Made by a program: the position numbers and the translations under genes
Shown here: piece after piece, positions 52,450 through 64,000 of the stretch
How positions within the stretch are numbered: position 1 is the first letter of the stretch
How the letters are laid out: each line of letters begins with the position of its first letter
DNA from: Dirofilaria immitis
Taxonomy: Eukaryota; Nematoda; Chromadorea; Rhabditida; Onchocercidae
Assembly: GCA_024305405.1 (NCBI GenBank)
Contig: JAKNDB010000105.1
Location: 1,302,001 to 1,366,000 of the forward strand
DNA: 64,000 nt
Reading direction: 5' to 3'
The notes under the pieces: generated by a model
Seen by the model: only the letters and a program-made list of their open reading frames with translations
Told to the model about the DNA's origin: nothing
Databases searched by the model: none

Positions 52450-55400
52450 TGTAATTTGAACAATTTAAACAGTGCGAAGTATATTTTAGATAGAAATGTC
52501 TGATATTTGCTCAGGAATTTTAGAATAACCATTTTAGAATCAAGAGTACCTCCAATATCTTCTAAATTTCGATCTACTTAATAAGAAGGAACTGCTATAT
52601 AAAAAAATAGGTTAAAGCCTGTGCAACTTACTAAATTTTAAAGAAAATATTTCAGAGATGAAATATCCCTTAGATGTGTGAAGTAAAGTTAAAATTTCAG
52701 TTAGCAATAATATTGCCATAAACTATTTTGCAAAATTTTGGAAAAAAAAACTCTACCTCAATATAATAATCTTTTTAGGTTTTTTCGATAAAGTCGGAAT
52801 AAACTTTGTCTTTTTTCCTAAAAATTATAATTTTTTTCGAAGAATTTTTCAAAGCACATCTATTATCGAATGGATTCAAAGTAATCTATTTTCTTAAGAA
52901 TTATCGAAATAATCTTCAATTAAATCGTGTTAAAAAATTAGAAAAAAATTATTCTTGAGGATATTGTTTGTTCGACTTTATTTCGATATCGTAAAACTCT
53001 TAACAAGCTTTCGCATCTTGTTATTATCAGTAAGTTTAAATATTTTTTGCATTTAAAAACTGCTAGCAGATGCTTTTATTTATAATAAAAATAATTGAAC
53101 ACATTTTGATTTGTGCAAATTATTCCAACTTTACAGCATTTCTTTCATTAAACTTGTAATACTCAATAAACGCTCAATTTGCTATCATGACATTTAATCA
53201 ATTTTCATAGGATAATACTTCGAACAGATTATCACAACGAAAAATAAAACTAAAATATCGTGTGAATATATTTATCCCAAAAGCACGTCAGAACAAAAAG
53301 CGGATATATGCACAAATGTAATTTCAAATGAAGGAGGATGAAATTGGAGATAGATTTTTTTCGTGTCACATCTCTCAAATTCCCATTTCATTTGATAAGG
53401 CAAATAAAGAAAGCCAGCAAAAGCTTGATTCAAAGATGTCATAGTTCAAGAGATAGATTGATAAGTGACATGCATAGAGAGAAGTAAAAAGCCTGAAGGA
53501 TCATTTTTGCAGGAAAGACGTTTAATAGCAGCTCTAAATAAGAGACAGAAAATCTCCGAATTCGCTATATCCTTTATATCTGTGCAACATGTTGCAAGAC
53601 AGAATGTGCTGTATGTGAGTAATTCATGATAAAAGCACAGCTGTTAATCAATTGATCATTGCACTATCAGTGCTTTCCAATAAACTAGTATTTTGTCAGA
53701 AAGGATAAGAAAAACCTCCATGAGTTTTCCGAAAGGATATAACTCGCATTTTGACATTTAATAAAATATTCAAACCGATCTCACCAAATCAGATATTTAG
53801 TGAGATCGCTTGCTTTATTCATCTTTTGTTTTATTCATCGCATTAGAAAAAGATGAATTCAAATGTAGAAAAAAATTTCATTTATAGGTAGGTCGTCTAC
53901 AGACGGAATGTTCCTAACATAGAGAAATTTTATAGTGAGAAGTGGTAAGTAAAGTGATTTCAGCGAAATGGATGAAATTTTAGTTTGCTATTTTCGAGAA
54001 TGATTTCTTTAGGAATCTGGGAATGATACTTTCTTATCACTGATTTTTCCTAAATTGACAGTTGAAAAAAATTTTTTCTAGAGCAACTGCATAATCGTAA
54101 ATCTCATTAAGATTAAGATCTGTAAGGTTGGAATCTTTAAGGCTGGAATATTTCTCTGTTCTTATCTTTTGATAATGATTAAAATGTTTAGGAATAAATA
54201 ATATAGGAATGAAATTCTTCTTGGTATGACCAAGAATCATTCTCGTAACAATTGCTAAAAAATTGCTAAAGGAATATCAACTAATAAATAATTCAAAATT
54301 TAAACAAATTTCTTCAAAAAAATTAAAGTTGGAGTTATTCATTTCGAAATTCAATTGAGTAAATGCTACATTACAGCTTTCGATGTAATAATTACATTCA
54401 CATTCTATATTACTGAATAAATAAGGAATATGAAATTGGAAATAAAAGTTGGTCTCAATAAACAAAATTTGAAACTCATAATTGAAAGTTATGTCGGGAA
54501 GTAGTTTTGATGATGAAAGAAGTTGGAAATAGCATTCAAAAAAATATAACTAGAGCTACTATAGTTGATGCATCAATGAACAAAAGAACTATAGTTGTGA
54601 ATAACTTAAGAAATAGGCTATAAAAGGAGCAAATTTATAGATCTCATTGGCTGCTAACAACTGGACCAGAAATGTGTAAAGTAAGAAGGGCAGCTAAATA
54701 GAGTGAAAAGAGAATAGGATGGATCGTATCAGCAACTATAGCCTTAATCCAACAGCAATTTTCATCGTTTTTTTTTTTTTTTTTTAAATAGTAAAGATCA
54801 AAATATGGAACAGCCATTACATTGCTGCTTTTCAAAAGAAATAATCCTTGTCCTTTATTTGAATCAGCACAATTACGAAAATTTTCTGAATTAATTCCAT
54901 TTCAAATTCAATTTCCAAAAATTCTGATATATAAAATTAATCATCTCACTTATTGATATATTTCTTGTAAAATATATCAATCGATAACTGTTTAATTTGT
55001 TATTGCTATTTTCTTTGTGCCTAAATAATGATATTCGATAAATGGATATATCACCTATTTTTAAAATAATTCACTTCAAAAATTTAATATTGCGACATCT
55101 ATGTGTTAAAAAAATGCAAAAATAATAAGATAATAATGAAAAAGTGCAATTAGCAATGATTTAAATGGCAATTGACAAAAGAGAAAACATTGGATATTCA
55201 GTTAATAATGGAAAGATATTTTATCATGATTTATTTGGAGGGATTAGGGAATCAGCTGGCCATAATAAACAATGTCGCAATGTCGCACATCTTGTCTCTT
55301 CTTTTGAAAGGGAATTTAAAGTTTATGCTGATATAGATAGAAATGAATATAATATAGGCTTGGTTATATTGGCTTATAGGACCCATGTGCAGCACTGTGC

Positions 55401-56428
55401 CAAAAATTATTGGTGCTTTAAATAGCGCCTGGCCATATAAATAGAAGTTATATATTTAGCTTAAATAAAACTCTTCATTCCTTCTGCATATCGATCAGAA
55501 TAAAAAAATTTTTTGAAGGAAAGGGATTTTGCTGGTTTATCTGGAATGTTAGCAAACTAATTATGTGCACGGAGAATTGTAAATAATAATATTTGGATTC
55601 AGTCGAGAATACATTTCGTATTTCCTATTATATATTGGCGAATTTGGAACACAATATAAATATACTCAGCAATATTATCACTGATGACTAGCACGTGTAA
55701 TGTCATTATTTTGGTAATGAAAGAAAAAAGTTTCTATATAATTGAAATATAAAATATGATCCAGCGACTCAAAGTCAACAAAGGTAATAAGTAATGTGAT
55801 GATGAAAGTAGTATAATGGATGGTTTAATAAAATGCCTATAATATAAATCATTTACAAGGAAACATTATGGATCTGAAGATTTGATATCATGAACTATGT
55901 GTTTTCTTACAAAGCAGAATGAATAAAATTGGAAATTGATTCAGCATTATTGATGATACTCATAAATATCAACAGATCCCAGATCGAATATCTCGATTTG
56001 AAGCACTGCCTGTTGCCGAAATATTATATAATTCTGAATTCGTGAAGTAATATGCAACTTTGAAAATGTAAGGGAGCATTGTTTAAATTGTGCTATCAGG
56101 CAGCGTCTTGTGCAGGACCGCCCGAGCGCTCCTGCAGATCGATTTTGTTCAACAGATTTCTTTTCATTAGTTGATGCAAGAATGCCTTCTGCGTACATAA
56201 GCAGAATGGTATATGGGCCTTAAAATCACGAAGGCCTTTCGCAAGATTATTCAAAAGTATTTTTTCAAAATAAGAAGGAAAGAGTAGCGCTGTAAAATAA
56301 AAATATTTTGAAGCTGCTCTTGACAACCACAACTATTTAGGTGTGGAGAAGCTATGGAGGAGGGTAGAAATAAAGAGCTTAGCACTATTAACATCCCCAA
56401 TAACAACTGCTCCTATCTACTATCAACG

Positions 56429-56435
<7 letters not shown>

Positions 56436-56461
<26 letters not shown>
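56436..56461. repeat. (GA)n microsatellite
   Basis: About 12-13 GA units, flanked by further purine-rich sequence up to about 56475. Confidence 0.9.
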
Positions 56462-56466
<5 letters not shown>

Positions 56467-59008
56467 GGAAAAAGAGGAATAAGCCTTGAATAGTCATATT
56501 GAACTTAACTTGAAAAATTTGCTCCGTTTTAAAATAGGAACGGATGTTACATGATTTATCAAATGATTTATGCAATAATGAGATACATCATGATAGTAAA
56601 TTTTCAAAATCTGAAACTTTATTATACGATTTCCTTTGATTTTTTAATGTTTCAATTTTTCCGATCTTCATTATGAATCGTTCTACTTCCAATAAAATTA
56701 CATTTTTCTTCATTAGCATATTATTGAACTGCCATCAAAAGAAATCATTTCACTGCAAATAATAATTATCGAAAACTTCTTGTATTTATACTGACGAAAG
56801 GAAGCGTTGAAAAGACAGTCAAAAGAAGGCTACTCATTGCCGATATGAGATGATTCATAATATTTCGATTTGTTAAAAAAAAGATGCAATCAGAAGTCTG
56901 AAAAAAGATGTCAGTAACGGAAAGGATAAAATTTAAGAGGTGATATGTAAACGTATTACCGAAATGGTGCGATTGAAGAAATTAAAACAGTTACGAAACA
57001 CTAAAGAATTTTTTGAGCTTTTTCGACGAATTTCATTATCACTTTGTTTTCAGATGATAATTTCAGTCAAGGAAAGATTAGGGTAACAAATAATTTATGA
57101 TAGAAATATCCAAATTTTTTGACTAATTTAAAATTTGATTTATTGTTTATTAAATTTCAATTTTTTATCGAATTTTTTTAGCTGAAGTTAAATGAATTTT
57201 TTATTTTCATATATGTACATTTTAAATATGAATATTTTCAAAAATTTTAGATTTCTTTTGCATTCATATCATGTTTCTATTTTAAATTGAACGCTTTCGT
57301 CTTTATGGATATCAGCGATATTTGAGCTTTTTCGGCAACTTAGTAGCTCCCTAAGAACTTTATTACTTTGGAATAATGAGCCAAGACATAATAATCTGTT
57401 TTAAATGAAAGTCAAGTTAACCACTTCTTCCATACATATGTGTTTGATTATCAGTGGATCCAATAATTTTCCATTTATATATAACTGATTATTGCAATAA
57501 TTTCTTTCAAGAAATTCGATCCATATTTTAGAGCTATTTCTTAGAAATTCCATGTAAGAAGAGAATGAATTGAATAAAACGATGCGAAAATGAGCAATTC
57601 AAATAGATTCGCCAAGTTATTAATTAAGCAGAACTGAAGACGCGTTTTAATGATTATCAATAGATGACTTTCGATTTTCAGTCCTATTAATATTTCTTAT
57701 ATAATGCATGAAATATTCAACCGAATAGTTAATAGAAAGATGATTACAACAAAATATACGAATATTCTTTATTTCATCAGTCAAGCACGCCATTTTAATG
57801 CAACACGTAATAATGCTAATGCATGCGATAACCAACCTGAGATATTGCTAATGTTCCCATTAAATCTTAACCTAGCTTTTTCTGATTGATAATGGTTTTT
57901 TTTTATTTTTACTAATTATGACTACCATATAAATGACACAACATGGCATGTTTGATATCAGTGTGATCAATCTCAAAAAACTGATTTCGTTTAGCTTAAG
58001 TAAACTAAAGTCAAGTTATTTTATTCTGATTCAGATTAATTCCATTTAGTACTATTTCCGTTCATAGAGTTAGTAATAAACTCGAGTAACAAATCATTCT
58101 AATTAATCAACAGTGATACTATCATGCAGTATGGCATGCCATATACAGTAGCAATTGGATCAAATTAAATTTTGAAATAACAAAAAAACCTAATCTCGAA
58201 ATCAGAATTAAAAATGATGAAATTTGTCAAATAGAAAATTCAATTTCTAATAATATCATTAATTATTATTTTAACACCGATTTTTCACGTGAAGGCAGGT
58301 GCAAAGAATCGTTGGACAAAAAGCCTCATCAGGAATCTTTAAAACTGTTTAAGCAGTATATGAACGCACTTGAATACTTCGATATATTCAGATTATTTCA
58401 TTAACTATTAAATATTTTTCAAAGGAGTGAAAGGATGACAAAATTACATTTTCTATACAAATCACAAATCAGTAAACTAACTCCTACACGAATTTATACT
58501 CAAAATTTTTGATAGCATCCTAAAATATTAGACACCATTTAAAATTATTAAACTCATAGAGTTTTTAAAATTTCAATGATCAAGAACAAATTAAGTTTTA
58601 TAACGAACTCTATAATGATCAAAGATTTTCTTTGGCTATGCTAATGGAAAACAAAACATCTATGGCCTGTTTAATTTTTAGGTGATAAAAATTAATTTTA
58701 GGCAATAAAAATAATTTGGAGGAATTGCAAGGTGAAGTGTAATTATTCTGCCGAAAATTTTTTATAGGGATATAAGATTATTTTTTTAATTCCACATCCC
58801 TATACATAGACATTATTCATGCATATATACTATCTATGAAACCTATAGAAAGCTATTCTACTTTATATAATCTATTGTGGATAATCGGTATAAATTAGAC
58901 TGATGATCACGAGTGAAAAGAATTTCACTATTATCCATGCCGATTATCGGATATAGATGCTTAGACAATAGGAATTGTTTTGATAGCAAACAGAAATACT
59001 ATTGTCAA

Positions 59009-59893
59009 TTATAATTCTCGTTTAATTTTTGTGGATATTAGTTTGATTATCATTTCATGTTGATACACATGGTAGTTTGCATCCCAGTTATAGGGCAATA
59101 ACCGATAACGTCGTGTCACATCATAACAATCTCCACCAAGAGAGCTGCTGATGTCGTCATGACGCATCTGTCGTAAAACAAAATTGCAAGATTTGGCATG
59201 TTTTTGCCATACCACGGTAATGTCCATTTCATAACAATAATAACTACAAGAGATATTCTAAATCGTATTGCTTAGAAATCGAGCGTTGCAATTGATATAC
59301 ATTTATGTTTAAAACCGAATGAAAAAATGTTGGAAAAACGGGAAACAATGAGTTACATATCATCACACTGGCAAAGGAGAGAATGTCGTAGAAGTTTGAG
59401 AAAGTTCTCGTCAGTAACACCATATATTATTTTCTAATAAACAGTTATTAAATGAAGCTTATCAATTTAGCCAATTCGATATTCTCCTCGAGAAGTAAAA
59501 GCCCAGTAGCGATCAATGTTTATGAGATCTCCGCTGGAATCATAGTAATTATCTTTGATCATCTCCAATCGCTCTTTTGATATCTCTAATTTGATTCTCT
59601 TTTATACACTGAATATTATTTCATTAATTGTTAACAGAATTTTTTCGATGGTACGGTAAAATACATTGATAAACTTGTATTTATAAATTAAAGCTTGTCA
59701 ATATTTTGCATGATAAGAGGAAGACATGAATAGATGTAAAAACATCGAGCTTTTTATTCGGAAGAGATATCTATCTATACGGTTGGCTGATAAAAGTCTT
59801 TGCAAAAGATCATACATGAATATATCGATCCGATTAACAAGCAGCTCATTATGTAAGAAACTCAAATTTTCATTCGTACCTCGACAATCATGC
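59009..59893 (-). CDS. Unidentified gene, three coding-like exons
   Basis: I do not recognise the product. Minus-strand pieces: 59740-59893 (after an ATAAG acceptor: LSFLHNELLVNRIDIFMYDL, LLSANRIDRYLFRIK); 59467-59585 (after TTAG: ERLEMIKDNYYDSSGDLINI, DRYWAFTSRGEYRIG, stop); and 59009-59227 (ATG frame of 72 codons: MDITVVWQKHAKSCNFVLRQ, GGDCYDVTRRYRLLPYNWDA). Composition and codon use are protein-like and unlike the flanks. The joins do not all keep phase as written, as expected if homopolymer gaps also occur here. It may be one gene or two adjacent ones; upstream exons may lie toward 60300. Confidence 0.42.
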
Positions 59894-60647
59894 CTTATAG
59901 AGAATCTTTATGCAATTAAATTAATAGTCTCAATTTTATAAAACACAACTAAAAAACTGAGCCTAAATATAAAGAACTATTCTGCTGAACTAATGGTTGT
60001 ATACAATTTGCATATTGATTGGTCATAGTTTATGACTGTTTTGAAATATTTTATACAGTACGTCTAAAGTAACTAAAAGAGACTTCTTATTAACGTGGCT
60101 CTAGAAGATACAAAAAAGTATTCAGGAAGAAAAAATTCTAAATACGATTCCAGTCACCATCTCAGTTACATTAAATAAAATCATATACACTCATAAATTA
60201 CACAAAACCTACAAAACAGGATAAAATAATTTAAAAACAAGAAAAAAAGTGCTTATTTAAATATCAAGCAAAGTAAAACTGGCTGTCAAATGATTTCCTT
60301 TCTTCCATATAATTTACTCCAAACTTATTTATTAGCGAGATAGTCTATATACACCTTAATTAAGATTGATCATAGATTTTCAAATTATTTCATTCATTTA
60401 TTCTTTAGAATCCCATTTTCATATTCATCTTAAAATAATTCCGTTAAGATTGTTTTTTTTTTTAAAAAAATACGCCAAAAGTTTCTACTTTCATTGCAGA
60501 AAAGATTTCCATATGACGATTTTTACTAAAAGCACTATTAACACCATCGCTTGATATCTTGATAAAAGCATCAATATAAAAAATAAAACAACCACAAAAT
60601 CAAAAAGAATAAATGTTTCTCCTTTGGAAGTAAAATTATATGGTTTA
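59894..60647. other. Short intergenic gap
   Basis: AT-rich region downstream of the paraplegin gene. AATAAA-like motifs just past its stop could serve 3' processing. No certain exon is seen. Confidence 0.4.

Positions 60648-64000
<3,353 letters not shown>

Larger units (their letters stand above)
51918..59008. other. Mostly non-coding region
   Basis: No exon chain found. There are isolated ATG frames at 52204-52449 (plus, 81 codons, MAVKTINTPNISSSPFYRGT) and 55165-55425 (plus, 86 codons). GC-richer spots near 56090-56200 and 58295-58380 could hide exons. A T run lies at 54769-54785 and a GA microsatellite at 56436-56461. Confidence 0.45.

Noticed and set aside
55165..55425. 86-codon plus-strand ORF
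   Set aside because: Continuous but AT-type composition, no splice sites or family features; kept only as a note in the regional entry.
58131..58144. Perfect 14-bp palindrome TATGGCATGCCATA
   Set aside because: Isolated and of a length expected by chance in a 64-kb window; no partner sites seen.

Overview
The window is AT-rich animal DNA with many short introns (donors mostly GTAAG/GTATG, acceptors TTTTCAG or TTTTAG). Its gene set includes an innexin, a Delta-type Notch ligand, cohesin SA/STAG, a GAPR-1-like CAP protein and paraplegin. Gene structure and protein similarity point to a nematode, probably a parasitic spirurid/filarial type; the species is an inference. No prokaryotic features, rRNA or tRNA were recognised.

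Layout. (1) 1-7417, minus: 24 exons of the cohesin subunit SA/STAG (SCC3); the gene runs off the left edge. (2) 7441-8415: a large inverted repeat (arms about 255-270 bp, loop about 450 bp) directly upstream of the STAG start. (3) 10127-11547, minus: coding-like exons of an unidentified protein. (4) 11793-17020, plus: a complete innexin. (5) 17413-19092 and 21278-22528, plus: short unidentified spliced genes; the second is a six-exon chain with consistent phases. (6) 25332-34699, minus: a complete 14-exon Delta-like ligand (MNNL, DSL, nine EGF repeats, TM, short tail). (7) 34700-49133: about 14 kb with no supported gene, simple repeats and one GC-rich nested-hairpin element at 36934-37041. (8) 49134-51917, minus: a CAP-domain protein with N- and C-terminal extensions. 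(9) 51918-59008: mostly non-coding. (10) 59009-59893, minus: coding-like exons of an unidentified gene. (11) 60648-64000, minus: the AAA and M41 peptidase part of paraplegin (SPG7), continuing off the right edge.

The genes do not form an operon or a shared pathway; they are ordinary, separately transcribed cell-biology genes (sister-chromatid cohesion, gap junctions, Notch signalling, mitochondrial proteolysis). The most important cross-cutting observation is that all five identified genes contain one-base frameshifts inside short homopolymers. In every case one extra base of the same kind restores a conserved protein frame. This looks like systematic homopolymer under-calling in the assembly and explains why the open reading frames look so fragmented. 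I also report an in-frame TGA in STAG, two decayed exon-edge duplications inside STAG, GC-AG introns, possible alternative innexin C-termini, and a nematode DSL ligand that seems to carry a DOS-type EGF pair.
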